This document shows, in pieces, positions 23,803 through 32,543 of a DNA stretch of 64,000 nt (position 1 is the first letter of the stretch; the number at the start of each line of letters is the position of its first letter). This DNA is from REEB48 sp964355085 (GTDB lineage Bacteria > Patescibacteriota > Minisyncoccia > UBA6257 > 02-FULL-45-10c), in assembly GCA_964355085.1 (NCBI GenBank), contig CAYHBW010000001.1, positions 1-64,000 of the forward strand. Direction: 5' to 3'. Below the pieces are notes generated by a model. It did not search any database and had not been told where the DNA came from. It saw only the letters and a program-made list of their open reading frames with translations. Made by a program: the position numbers and the translations under genes.

Positions 23803-24814
23803 ATTTATATTTTTTAATCATATCGATGATATTTCCAGTGGCATGAGGCACTGTCATATCGAAGGATTTCCTTGATTCTGGAAATATTCCGCTGGAATAT
23901 TTTTTAAATAGGTCCCGAAGCTCGCTTTCCCCGGTTGCCAGCTGACCGAGACCGAATTCTCCAACCACTGAAAAGTCTTTTGATTTCAAATTCGGCTGAT
24001 AGCTTATCACCCGCTTCCCGGCGATAGCCGCCTGGAAAAGCACCACGGAAGTCATCCCTATGACGAGACCGGCTCTTGAAAGCAATTCCTCGATTGAGGT
24101 CTCATCATCCACTCGAATTCCGGAATCAACATACCTGTCAAATTTTTCAGATTTTTCACTTGGATGCGGTCTAATTATAACCTTGAAATCAGAGGGAAAG
24201 TTACCCGACTTAAGCACTCTTAAAATTCCTTCAATTACCGTAAATTCGTCGTATCCGGATTTTTCTTTTACGCTTACCGGCGTAGATATGAACAAGATCA
24301 GGGTAGGGTCGCCTTTCTTGATTTTGCGGAAGTGATCGAAGTGCGGATTGCCGGTAATTTTTATGATTTTCGGATCAAATCCCTCCGCCACCATCTCTTT
24401 TTTCGCCTTTTGATCCATGACGCAGATCATATCCGGCAGATACCGGAAATCCTTCTTTTCGGAAGAAAATCTTTGCCAATAATTCGCCCAATAATCTAAA
24501 ATATAGATAGTTTTTGCCCCATTTTTTTTAAGAGTATCCAATATTTTTTTATCAAAAGTAAGGCCGGCGCTTGTTCCGCCTATGAAGAAATCCGGGTTGA
24601 AATCATAAATCAGATCCTTCAGATCACGAAATGATAACAAGTCCGCATTTATGAATTTTATTTTCTTTTTTTTGAAAATCTCCTTGGACGGGCCTCCGAT
24701 CAGTAATAACGCGGAAAATTTCTTATCCCTGGAAACCCTCTCCGCAACCGGAAAAACGGCGTTTCCGCCGCCAATATCAAAAGCGCTGAACAATATTTTT
24801 TTCTTGTCCGTCAT
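23792..24814 (-). CDS. GT-B-fold protein (glycosyltransferase or UDP-sugar hydrolase-like)
   Basis: 340 residues. Two Rossmann halves are visible: KILFSAFDIGGGNAVFPVAERV at the start, and a C-terminal half with FKVIIRPHPSEK followed by SRAGLVIGMTSVVLFQAAIAGKRVISYQ. The latter combination (RPHP, then a Gly-Met/Thr-Ser..EA-like loop) occurs in CDP-glycerol transferases, KpsS-type enzymes and related GT-B proteins. A PseG-like UDP-sugar hydrolase role is conceivable because the nonulosonate route needs one, but the diagnostic N-terminus of PseG is not present. It lies 4 bp from the aminotransferase gene. Confidence 0.75.
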   Translation of the reverse strand: MTDKKKILFSAFDIGGGNAVFPVAERVSRDKKFSALLLIGGPSKEIFKKKKIKFINADLLSFRDLKDLIYDFNPDFFIGGTSAGLTFDKKILDTLKKNGAKTIYILDYWANYWQRFSSEKKDFRYLPDMICVMDQKAKKEMVAEGFDPKIIKITGNPHFDHFRKIKKGDPTLILFISTPVSVKEKSGYDEFTVIEGILRVLKSGNFPSDFKVIIRPHPSEKSEKFDRYVDSGIRVDDETSIEELLSRAGLVIGMTSVVLFQAAIAGKRVISYQPNLKSKDFSVVGEFGLGQLATGESELRDLFKKYSSGIFPESRKSFDMTVPHATGNIIDMIKKYKYEK

Positions 24815-24818
24815 TTTC

Positions 24819-26099
24819 TTATTTTACCAGCTCCGCCTTATTCGCCAAAACCTTCCTGACGGCTGTCACGAACAGATCAATTTCCTTTTTCGTCCTGGGA
24901 TATTGGCAGACGGAATTCACCGTGACTTCTTTTTCGTACATCCGCTCGACGACCGGACAAATCCCCTTGGAATAATCGGCCTTCCCGGAATAATGGCTTC
25001 CCTCAAACGGAAATTTAGTGTTATTGAACGCCTTTTTATCCTGAAATACCTTCAATAAATAGATTGGCTTCACATAACCGGCTGACATTCCGAATCCTTC
25101 CGCTGCCATGGCTTTCACGAACATATCCCTGGAAATTCCCAGCTTCTTCTCGTTTATCTTTATCGGATGGCCGTAATAGACGTGAAAATAATCTTTTCCG
25201 ACATAGGGCAATTCCAAGCCGTCTATGCCGGAAAGTTTTTTGTTGAGATGCTTTACTAATTCAATTCTTTTCCTGTTTAAAAAATCGAGTTTTTTCAATT
25301 GTCCATAAGCTATCGCCGCCTCGATTTCCGTCATACGATAATTGCTTCCGATTATCGGTCCGAGAGAATAATCCGGATCCTGATCCGCATAAACCTCGCC
25401 ATGATTCCTGCACATCTGCGCCCGTAATGCGTAATCCGGATTATTGGTAACCAAAACACCTCCTTCTCCGGATTGAATCACTTTATGGACGTTAAAGCTG
25501 AATATGCCGATATCGCCGATGGTTCCGGCAAATCTCCCCTTATATTTCGCGCCCGGTCCCTGGGCGTTATCTTCTATGATTTTTAAATCGTGTTCTTTGG
25601 CGATTTTCAATAACTCATCGAAATCCGAAGGGCCGCCGAAAATATTCACCGCCATTATCGCCTTGGTCCGCGGAGTCACGCATTTTCTTACGGAAACAGG
25701 GTCGATGCAGAAAGTTTTTTCATCTATGTCAGCAAAAACCGGAACTGCGCCGTTCATCAGAATCGCAGTCGCAGAAGCCGCCATCGTATAAGGAGATACG
25801 ATGACCTCATCGCCTGGCCCTATGCCTAAAGCCACGATCGAAGCATGCAGAGCGGTGGTGGCGGAATTGAAAGAAACCGCGTATTTAACTCCGAATTTTT
25901 TACAGAATGACAATTCCAATCTCTTGACGTGCCTGCCTCCCAAAAAATACTTACCTTTGACACCGACAAAGTCCGAAAGCGGGCCTTTTTTCAGAAGCTT
26001 ATTTACTGCGGAAATTTCTTCCTTCCCTATGTTATAAACCGGGGGCAGAGGATTTTTCAAAACCGGCTTCCCGCCGTTTATGGCCAGTATTTTTTTCAT
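24819..26099 (-). CDS. DegT/DnrJ/EryC1/StrS-family sugar aminotransferase
   Basis: 426 residues, PLP-dependent. The active-site Lys is in FSFNVHKVIQSGEGGVL; SFNSATTALHASIVALGIGPGDEVIVSPYTMAASATAI and IIEDNAQGPGAKYKG are family blocks. It transfers an amino group, usually from glutamate, to a nucleotide-linked keto-sugar. At 426 residues it is longer than PseC and carries a 25-residue N-terminal extension and an inserted segment near 330-370. It overlaps the next upstream gene by 4 nt (ATGA), giving tight translational coupling. The specific sugar is unknown. Confidence 0.93.
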   Translation of the reverse strand: MKKILAINGGKPVLKNPLPPVYNIGKEEISAVNKLLKKGPLSDFVGVKGKYFLGGRHVKRLELSFCKKFGVKYAVSFNSATTALHASIVALGIGPGDEVIVSPYTMAASATAILMNGAVPVFADIDEKTFCIDPVSVRKCVTPRTKAIMAVNIFGGPSDFDELLKIAKEHDLKIIEDNAQGPGAKYKGRFAGTIGDIGIFSFNVHKVIQSGEGGVLVTNNPDYALRAQMCRNHGEVYADQDPDYSLGPIIGSNYRMTEIEAAIAYGQLKKLDFLNRKRIELVKHLNKKLSGIDGLELPYVGKDYFHVYYGHPIKINEKKLGISRDMFVKAMAAEGFGMSAGYVKPIYLLKVFQDKKAFNNTKFPFEGSHYSGKADYSKGICPVVERMYEKEVTVNSVCQYPRTKKEIDLFVTAVRKVLANKAELVK

Positions 26100-27442
26100 T
26101 TTTCCAGAATAATATCTAATATTCTCTTTGTCGAGTCTTTATCATTGACTCCAGCGTCTGATTTTTTACCTGAAAAATCGAAATCTTCCAGGCAAGCAGT
26201 AAATTCTTCGGATGATGAAACAATGGATGTCGCCGGCCTTTCGGAAATGACTTTCAACACTTCTTCTCCGTAAACTTTTTTCAATACTCCCCCTCCCAGT
26301 CCCGATCCGTCATATCCGAGAAAAACAGCTTGTCTCCCTCTAAGCGGAGCTAAAAATAACTCGGAGCTTAAAGTGCCTGTAATCAAATCCGCCCCATATG
26401 CGAGCTTATTTATATCATAGGAAGTCGGAATAATTTTAAGTTCCATATTGGAATTTTTTTCGTATTTAGCAAAAATATTCTTATAACCGTCAGGTTGCGG
26501 ATCGCGCGGGTGCGCCTTTAAAGCTACTACGACTTTTTTCCCGCCATTGCCATGATTATCTAAAAATTTTTCTACGGCGCGGAGGGAAATATCGAAAGCT
26601 GATTGCTCCATTTGAGGATCAGCGCCTACGCCCTGAAACGCCGAGGCGATTGTCGTAAGATGGGCTACGACCAATGCATTGCTGTCAATCTCAAAATCTT
26701 TCCGAAATTGATCTTTATAAAAATCGGCCCTATCTAGTCCCAAAAACTGCGCATCAAATACGCCTGTCGTATAAATACGATCCTTGCTGAATTCGGGAAG
26801 ATATCGGGTTATCAAGCTTTTCGCAAGTTCGTCTTCACAGAAAATTCCATCGATTTTTCCCATATTCCCTTTATTCTCACCGAAGGCGGATCCCATAGCT
26901 CCCCAACCGTCGAAAACAAGGAATATCTTGGGTTTGCTTGAAATGCTTAAGCCGCCGTAAAGTGGAACGCTCTCGGGTCCGTTAAGACCATTTCCTGTCG
27001 TCAAAATAATATCGAAGGGGTTTTCCTCTGCTATAACAAGCAAATCTTGAAGCAATGAATCATTTCCTTTTACTTGTCCGAAGCTATTTCCAAATTCAGC
27101 AACAAAAGATTTGTCGGCTATCCCGGCAACTAAAACCCCTATGGCGCTGCATTTTTTACTCTTCATCAATTCTAATATTATCGGACGGATGACATTGTAA
27201 GCGCCCGGATCTTCAGCCGTAAGCAATATCCTTTTTGCATCAGAATCATGATCTATTTTTTCCAGAGAAAATAATTTAGTCTCGAACTGTTCAAGCGTCC
27301 GCTCTATAGATGCATCGCCGATAGCGTCAGCGTTCTCACCAGTGGCTATCGCATCAACAACTCTCCGGTCATCGCTTATCGGGATGATTTCTGCCGCATG
27401 CTTTTTAATAAATTTTATTTTTTGATCGCGCGGATTTTCCAT
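26096..27442 (-). CDS. Unrecognised GT-B/epimerase-like glycan protein
   Basis: 448 residues. The first 55 are charged and lack a recognisable fold. Then two Rossmann-like halves follow: RILLTAEDPGAYNVIRPIILELM, IILTTGNGLNGPESV and, in the second half, VVVALKAHPRDP, LAYGADLITGTLSSELFLAPLRGRQAVFLGYDG. The pattern HPRDP followed by a TGTLSSE loop resembles polysialyl/CDP-glycerol-type GT-B enzymes and UDP-GlcNAc 2-epimerases. No family name can be given. The gene is 2 nt from the Gfo/Idh dehydrogenase and overlaps the aminotransferase, so all three probably act in one sugar pathway. Confidence 0.7.
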   Translation of the reverse strand: MENPRDQKIKFIKKHAAEIIPISDDRRVVDAIATGENADAIGDASIERTLEQFETKLFSLEKIDHDSDAKRILLTAEDPGAYNVIRPIILELMKSKKCSAIGVLVAGIADKSFVAEFGNSFGQVKGNDSLLQDLLVIAEENPFDIILTTGNGLNGPESVPLYGGLSISSKPKIFLVFDGWGAMGSAFGENKGNMGKIDGIFCEDELAKSLITRYLPEFSKDRIYTTGVFDAQFLGLDRADFYKDQFRKDFEIDSNALVVAHLTTIASAFQGVGADPQMEQSAFDISLRAVEKFLDNHGNGGKKVVVALKAHPRDPQPDGYKNIFAKYEKNSNMELKIIPTSYDINKLAYGADLITGTLSSELFLAPLRGRQAVFLGYDGSGLGGGVLKKVYGEEVLKVISERPATSIVSSSEEFTACLEDFDFSGKKSDAGVNDKDSTKRILDIILEK

Positions 27443-27444
27443 TT

Positions 27445-28446
27445 TTATTTTGAAGATTTCACTATCATATCAGCAACTTTTAAGGATCGGAGCGCATCCC
27501 GTCCGGAACATTTATTCTTTCTGTTATCTCCTGACGCAATGCAGGAATAAATAGCATCATAAATCGGATAATGGCCGATTTTAGTATTGATCAAATTTTC
27601 TCCGCCGTGAACCTCGCGCAAAACGCCTCTCTTGCCATCTTGACGCATATAAATCCTGGATTTATCTCCGGTTATTATAATTCTGCCAAGTTCCCCCAAT
27701 ATTTCCAACTCAAAAATTCCATAAAATTCACTGCTTAGACCATGAAGATAACCGCCAGTTCCATTCTTAAATTGAACCGCGGCGCTGACCGTCGTATCGG
27801 GAAATGTCATTTTTTGCCCGGCTGCTTTTACCGCTTCCGCAGATTTTACTTCTCCAAGCATTCTTATCAACAAATCAAGGGCGTGCGTCCCGTTATTTAT
27901 AATTCCACGGACATATTTGACATCAAAGCTTTGGATTTTTCCTAAAAATCCGTTCCGGATTTTTTCTACCAACTCCGAATAGGACGGATTGAACGCGCGC
28001 GTATAATTCACATACAATTCGCAATTATTTTTCTCCGCCTTTTTCACCAACTTTACGGCCTCCTTCAGCGAATAAGAAATCGGCTTCTCGCATAAAATAT
28101 TTTTGACACCCGAATCTATCGCCCGATCGCAGATCTCGTAATGACTGTCTGTATTACTTGCCACCACCAGCAAATCCGGCCTCTCGCTCGCAATCAATGC
28201 TTCCCAATTTTCATACATTTTCGGATCCAATCCGGACTTTTTCGCATGACTTGAAAACTCCTTGCGTGCTTGAGCATTCTTGTCTTGCGCGGCGGCCAGA
28301 TGAAAATTCGGATGCTTGCTTAAAACTCTGAAGTGCGTCGGGAAATCATCGCTTGCGCTGACAAGCGGATCTTTTTCATACGCCCAGGCGATCTTCCCTA
28401 GGCCGATCATCGCGACTTTCAATTTTTTATCATTCTTCATAATCAT
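27445..28446 (-). CDS. Gfo/Idh/MocA-family sugar dehydrogenase
   Basis: 333 residues from ATG 28446; an upstream TTG (28479) lies within the previous gene and is less likely. The Rossmann start is LKVAMIGLGKIAWAYEKD; LLVVASNTDSHYEICDRAIDSGVKNILCEKPISYSLKEA contains the EKP motif whose Lys is catalytic. Acts on a sugar or nucleotide sugar with NAD(P). Embedded in the glycan operon between the YdcF-like gene (7 bp) and a GT-B-like gene (2 bp). IolG-type inositol dehydrogenases belong to the same superfamily, which is of interest given the IolB-like gene nearby. Confidence 0.9.
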   Translation of the reverse strand: MIMKNDKKLKVAMIGLGKIAWAYEKDPLVSASDDFPTHFRVLSKHPNFHLAAAQDKNAQARKEFSSHAKKSGLDPKMYENWEALIASERPDLLVVASNTDSHYEICDRAIDSGVKNILCEKPISYSLKEAVKLVKKAEKNNCELYVNYTRAFNPSYSELVEKIRNGFLGKIQSFDVKYVRGIINNGTHALDLLIRMLGEVKSAEAVKAAGQKMTFPDTTVSAAVQFKNGTGGYLHGLSSEFYGIFELEILGELGRIIITGDKSRIYMRQDGKRGVLREVHGGENLINTKIGHYPIYDAIYSCIASGDNRKNKCSGRDALRSLKVADMIVKSSK

Positions 28447-28453
28447 TGATAAA

Positions 28454-29092
28454 TTACCAGCGATAGGTTTTATTTGCAATTTGTCTCACCCCCTTCCTCT
28501 CTATGCGGATGCGTTCGATCGCAAAATCACCGCCGTAAGCCATGCTGATTTCCCTGCGCCAGCGACCAGGATTCATCCTGATAAGGACTGATTCCGCGGA
28601 TACGAGTTTCAAGCGCCTGTCGGATAATTTCCTTCGGAGAAGAATCAACTCCGGGGAATGCGCTATCATCGCCCGGATACGTGGAACATGATACTTATTG
28701 GAAACAACCAGGATATCTTCATTATTTTTCCCAATCGAGAATAACTTGCTGATAAACTTAAGCTGCTCGAAAGTGCTGTTTGCATTGCGATCCCTGGAAA
28801 TGGCCGTCTTCGGAACTCCGAGTCCGATCAGCTCATCCGCCATTATATCCGAAATCACCGGATGATCAGGATATTCGACAACCCCTCTGCCGACGCCTCC
28901 GGAAACCAGAATCTTAGGAACAACGCCTTCTCCTGAAAGTTTTTTATACAGCTCGACTCCGGCGAAAATCCTGTACCGGTCGCCGAGACTCCGCGAGAAA
29001 TCTTTTTCAAAAAAAGTGGTTGTTCTCCATTTGCCTCCAATTTTGACAAGGCCGCCGCCCAATATGACTATCGACAGGTTTTTCTTCTTCAT
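28454..29092 (-). CDS. YdcF/ElyC/SanA (DUF218) family protein
   Basis: 212 residues. Family signatures: SIVILGGGLV at the start, KILVSGGVGRG in the middle, and a variant of the ExxSxNTxEN block (AISRDRNANSTFEQLKFI). ILVVSNKYHVPRIRAMI follows, as in other DUF218 proteins. The family affects envelope glycan and lipid carrier metabolism in other bacteria, but its chemistry is unclear. Here it overlaps the GH57-like gene by 4 nt and lacks an obvious membrane anchor, so it is probably cytoplasmic. Confidence 0.85.
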   Translation of the reverse strand: MKKKNLSIVILGGGLVKIGGKWRTTTFFEKDFSRSLGDRYRIFAGVELYKKLSGEGVVPKILVSGGVGRGVVEYPDHPVISDIMADELIGLGVPKTAISRDRNANSTFEQLKFISKLFSIGKNNEDILVVSNKYHVPRIRAMIAHSPELILLRRKLSDRRLKLVSAESVLIRMNPGRWRREISMAYGGDFAIERIRIERKGVRQIANKTYRW

Positions 29093-31089
29093 GCCTTTTT
29101 CGCGATTATGGAAAGATTAAATGCAAATTGAGCCGGTCTGGCGGCTTTATCCCGCAACAGACTGGTTTCATCGATTTCACCGGCGGAATACAGGACTCTC
29201 AAAAAATATGTCCCGCCAAGTCTGGCATAGTGGATCATCGGAAGAGCGGCGAGATCTGCTGGATTGTTTTTCAATAAAACAGACTTCTTCGAATCCCCGA
29301 TTTCGAGACAACCGGTGGTATTCCCCAATATATTCTGGGCGGTCACAAGAAGCGAAACCGGTCTGACGTCAATCAGGTCTACATTCTTGAGATGGAAAGT
29401 CTCCGGATTCATTCCTCCGTTATGGCAGCGGAAAAACAGTGTTTCCAAATCGAAGGCCTCCGGGTTGAAAGTCATGATTCCCGTCCTAAAAGAAGTAGCG
29501 CCGTATTTATCGAAAGAGAAATCCAGCTTGAGATCGACACGGGATTCCTTATCATACGCAGTCACAGTTTTTTTAACACTCCCCCATCCCATCCCCACCT
29601 TGCCTTCGATCGCCGAAAAGTCCGGCTTCTTCAAGCCGCCAACCTCGGTAGGATTGAGATCGGTAATTTTAGGCATGAACGGCGCCTCAATGATCGTATG
29701 GCCGGTATAAAAATCGGCTCCGAATGATATTTTTTCATAATAACCGTGGGGCAATATCTTAATCAGCGGCTCCGCGGAAATTTTCTTGAATATCAAGCGA
29801 TCGATGGTAATCCCCCGACGCCTGTTCAGGGTCAGATTGACGGACTTTGTATCTATATTGACGGTTCTGCCGGCGGAAACAGGATGGAAATTTTTCAGAT
29901 TGTCATCCGCAGTTATGGCAGGTTTTGGCGATCCGATGATTGATTCGAGTACGGATGAAATCCGATTCAGCTCTTTTTTGAATCCGGTATATTTATTTTT
30001 TTCAGTATGAGTCCGGAAATCGCTCCCCCACAACATACAGAGAATCTTCCAAAATTCCATATCGTTATTTTTTTCATATAATTCCTTTTTCCTCCGCAAT
30101 GATCCGTCTTCGCCGATGATTTTCAATTTGGAAAATATCCCGTAACATGCGGAATTGGAACCGATATCGTCCCGGCCGGTCAGCGCCCAGCGGACGATAT
30201 TGTATTTTTCCTGCTTCTTGACGACTATCGGATGCTGCGCCGACTCCAAATTAAGGATTTTTGACGGTTTGACCGATAAAAGTTGCCCCGGAAGCGCAAA
30301 TGACGAATTTTTATTCCGCGAAATCATCTTATAAATATCTTCAACGCGTTGCCATTCGCTCTTATCCATTTCCGCTTCAGTAAAATATCGTCCTGGTCGG
30401 AAATCAAAAATTTCCGCATCGCTTCCGTAAAGCGCGAAAAATCCGCCGGCGCCGGCCTTGATATGCGATTCCAGATATTCGGAATATTCTCCAAGATCGA
30501 TTTCATCATGGACATAGCGTTGGAATTTCTGAAACGCGATGGATTTGTTCCAGATTACGCGGATGCGGTTCCCGAAATCATCGGCGATTGTCTGTGGAAA
30601 ATATTTCCAGGAACGGTCCCATTCCGGATGCTGCTGGTAAGCATTATCCCACTCCGCAACCACCGCCTCATATCCGGCTTCCAAATAAATTTTTACGAGG
30701 CCTTTTGAATACGCATTCTCGTTGATGAATGCGATCTTGGGGACGGAGCCGAGAATTTTTCCATAAACTTCATTGCCTATGGACAGATTCTTTGCGTTGA
30801 CCTCCGCCGGAACCAACGGCCCGACGATCTGGGAATATCCGCTCCCGATGAATTCGCAGGAGCCGTCTTTCAAAAGCTTCCGGAATTCGACCATCCACCC
30901 TGGATCAAGTTCTTGTATTTTTTCGATCGTATAACCGGTTGCTTCAATGGCGATTGCGCCTTTGAATTTTTTCGCCAATCTCAACAACGGCCAATAACAG
31001 CGTACAATGACCGCCGACATCTGATTTTCCGGTATGGAGGAAAATGCGAGATTCAAATGGAAAATGCTGTAAAATTTAAGCTTTTTCAT
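29089..31089 (-). CDS. GH57-like glycoside hydrolase/transferase-like protein
   Basis: 666 residues. The N-terminal barrel resembles GH57: IFHLNLAFSSIPENQ, then CEFIGSGYSQIVGPLVP, a candidate nucleophile in IAFINENAYSKGL and the candidate acid in LYGSDAEIFDFRPGR (DAEIF corresponds to the family D-x-E-x-F block). After about residue 330 follow a helical region and a beta-rich C-terminal domain. The first GH57 motif HQP is replaced by HLN. No signal peptide, so it acts in the cytoplasm, unlike a scavenging hydrolase. Neighbours are sugar-modifying enzymes; a role in glycan assembly or quality control is an inference. Confidence 0.8.
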   Translation of the reverse strand: MKKLKFYSIFHLNLAFSSIPENQMSAVIVRCYWPLLRLAKKFKGAIAIEATGYTIEKIQELDPGWMVEFRKLLKDGSCEFIGSGYSQIVGPLVPAEVNAKNLSIGNEVYGKILGSVPKIAFINENAYSKGLVKIYLEAGYEAVVAEWDNAYQQHPEWDRSWKYFPQTIADDFGNRIRVIWNKSIAFQKFQRYVHDEIDLGEYSEYLESHIKAGAGGFFALYGSDAEIFDFRPGRYFTEAEMDKSEWQRVEDIYKMISRNKNSSFALPGQLLSVKPSKILNLESAQHPIVVKKQEKYNIVRWALTGRDDIGSNSACYGIFSKLKIIGEDGSLRRKKELYEKNNDMEFWKILCMLWGSDFRTHTEKNKYTGFKKELNRISSVLESIIGSPKPAITADDNLKNFHPVSAGRTVNIDTKSVNLTLNRRRGITIDRLIFKKISAEPLIKILPHGYYEKISFGADFYTGHTIIEAPFMPKITDLNPTEVGGLKKPDFSAIEGKVGMGWGSVKKTVTAYDKESRVDLKLDFSFDKYGATSFRTGIMTFNPEAFDLETLFFRCHNGGMNPETFHLKNVDLIDVRPVSLLVTAQNILGNTTGCLEIGDSKKSVLLKNNPADLAALPMIHYARLGGTYFLRVLYSAGEIDETSLLRDKAARPAQFAFNLSIIAKKA

Positions 31090-31771
31090 CTGATAATGGC
31101 CAACGATTTATTGCATAGGCCGGATCAAAATCAATGACGCCGCCGGATACGGCCGCAGAACCGCCTTCGGAAAGCCATAAAATAAAGCTGGCGACGTCTT
31201 CCGGATGAATCAACCTCCCGGATGGGATTTTATCCCTAACAGAATCAAGTAATTGCGGGCTGGTTTTCGTGGTTTTCATAAGTCCGCGCAAATGACCGAG
31301 CCGGATGGCATTTGCAGAAATTCCATACCGCCCCCACTCAACCGCCAATTCCCGCGTCAAACCCTCCAATCCGGCCTTGGATGCCGCATAAAGCGCGCGT
31401 TTCGGATACGGATGAGTTGCCATTATTGAAGAAATAACCACGAACGTCGACCGGCCCGCCGCCTTCATTCCGGGAAATGCCGCTTTGGCAAATAAAAAAG
31501 CCCCTTTCAAATTAACGCCTAAAACTTCATCCCACTCTTTTTCCGAAACCGCTTCCGTATTTTTTATCAGATTGATTCCGGCGAGATAGACCGCAAGATC
31601 TATTTTTTTCGGCAAAGATCCGTATGACTCCGCCCGCGTCGCATCCGGATGATCCGCCCCCAACCAAATCGGATCGATCTCGTAACCGTTTTTGGATAAT
31701 ATTTTACAGACGGCTCGGCCGAGATTCCCGGTCGCGCCTATCACCACTGCTGTTTTTTTATGTTTTTTCAT
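31076..31771 (-). CDS. Short-chain dehydrogenase/reductase (SDR)
   Basis: 231 residues from ATG at 31771 (MKKHKKTAVVIGATGNLG). The open frame continues further upstream but that part overlaps the IolB-like gene and has no SDR sequence. TGxxxGxG-type motif is GATGNLGRAV; the catalytic Ser is in VVISSIMATH and the YxxxK is YAASKAGLEGL. It interconverts hydroxyl and keto groups with NAD(P). It overlaps the GH57-like gene by 14 nt and starts 13 bp after IolB. Substrate unknown. Confidence 0.9.
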   Translation of the reverse strand: MKKHKKTAVVIGATGNLGRAVCKILSKNGYEIDPIWLGADHPDATRAESYGSLPKKIDLAVYLAGINLIKNTEAVSEKEWDEVLGVNLKGAFLFAKAAFPGMKAAGRSTFVVISSIMATHPYPKRALYAASKAGLEGLTRELAVEWGRYGISANAIRLGHLRGLMKTTKTSPQLLDSVRDKIPSGRLIHPEDVASFILWLSEGGSAAVSGGVIDFDPAYAINRWPLSDEKA

Positions 31772-31784
31772 GCTTTTCTTAAAT

Positions 31785-32528
31785 TTATTCCAACCACTTG
31801 AAATCAGGGTCCGTATTCCATATATACACGCGCTCATTCCCAGCCAGCATCCACAGATAATACAACTCATGGCCGGGCGGATTGGCAACCGGATGATATC
31901 CGCTCGGAATGAAAACACAATCCTTATCTTTGACGGCATAACATTGATCCGTCTTGCGGTCAGCTGAATATATCCGCTGGATGCCGAATCCCTTTTCCGG
32001 CCTGATTCTGAAAAAATAAATCTCCTCCAAAGGGACTTCCTTGCCGGGAACATATTCATCGTGCTTATGTGGCGGGAAAGATGACCAATTCCCCGGCAGA
32101 TTGATTGTTTCGCCGACAGCTATCCGTTGCGTTTTTGTTTCAATATTCAGGATGTTGGAAACCTTCCTTTTATATCCCTCTTTTCCGCGCCATTCTTCCT
32201 TCACATCAGCCGCCGGCACAAAAACCGGAACATTGTCCTCGTCCGCCCTGGCTTTGCAGACCGCCACCATGGTCGGAAGCGAAGCAGTAATGGAAACCGG
32301 ACATTTCGGCGGAATATAAACAGCTGACGGAGGAGAGTCGAATACATTTTTTCGTTTCATTTCCACGGTTCCGATCCCGGACGCATCCAGGGAACAGCCG
32401 CCTTCTATGATCACAAAAACCGCCTCAAATTCATCGGAGATCCATGTCTTCTTTCCGCCGGCTTCCAGCTCCAGAAGTTCGAAGTCCAGAATCGCCATCC
32501 GATTTTTTGTAAGCTCGTTTATTTTCAT
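31785..32528 (-). CDS. iolB: IolB-like 5-deoxyglucuronate isomerase family protein
   Basis: 247 residues, slightly shorter than typical IolB (about 270). The bicupin core is recognisable: LPGNWSSFPPHKHDEYVPGKEVPLEEIYFFRI, then GFGIQRIYS, AVKDKDCVFIPSGYHPVANPPGHELYYLWMLAG. The metal ligands should be the His pair in PPHKHD, the Glu in LEEIY and the His in GYHPV. IolB isomerises 5-deoxyglucuronate in inositol breakdown. No iolC, iolE or iolJ lies here, and the gene is inside a glycan operon, so its substrate is probably a different acidic or deoxy sugar. Start MKINELTKNR; 15 bp downstream of a methyltransferase gene. Confidence 0.85.
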   Translation of the reverse strand: MKINELTKNRMAILDFELLELEAGGKKTWISDEFEAVFVIIEGGCSLDASGIGTVEMKRKNVFDSPPSAVYIPPKCPVSITASLPTMVAVCKARADEDNVPVFVPAADVKEEWRGKEGYKRKVSNILNIETKTQRIAVGETINLPGNWSSFPPHKHDEYVPGKEVPLEEIYFFRIRPEKGFGIQRIYSADRKTDQCYAVKDKDCVFIPSGYHPVANPPGHELYYLWMLAGNERVYIWNTDPDFKWLE

Positions 32529-32543
32529 TCCATTTATATTTAA

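Noticed and set aside
31772..32059. N-terminal extension of the SDR protein
   Set aside because: The extra 96 residues overlap the IolB-like gene in another frame and show no domain; the SDR motif starts directly after ATG 31771.
31785..32528. Inositol catabolic operon
   Set aside because: Only an IolB-like gene is present; iolC, iolE and iolJ are missing, and neighbours are glycan enzymes.
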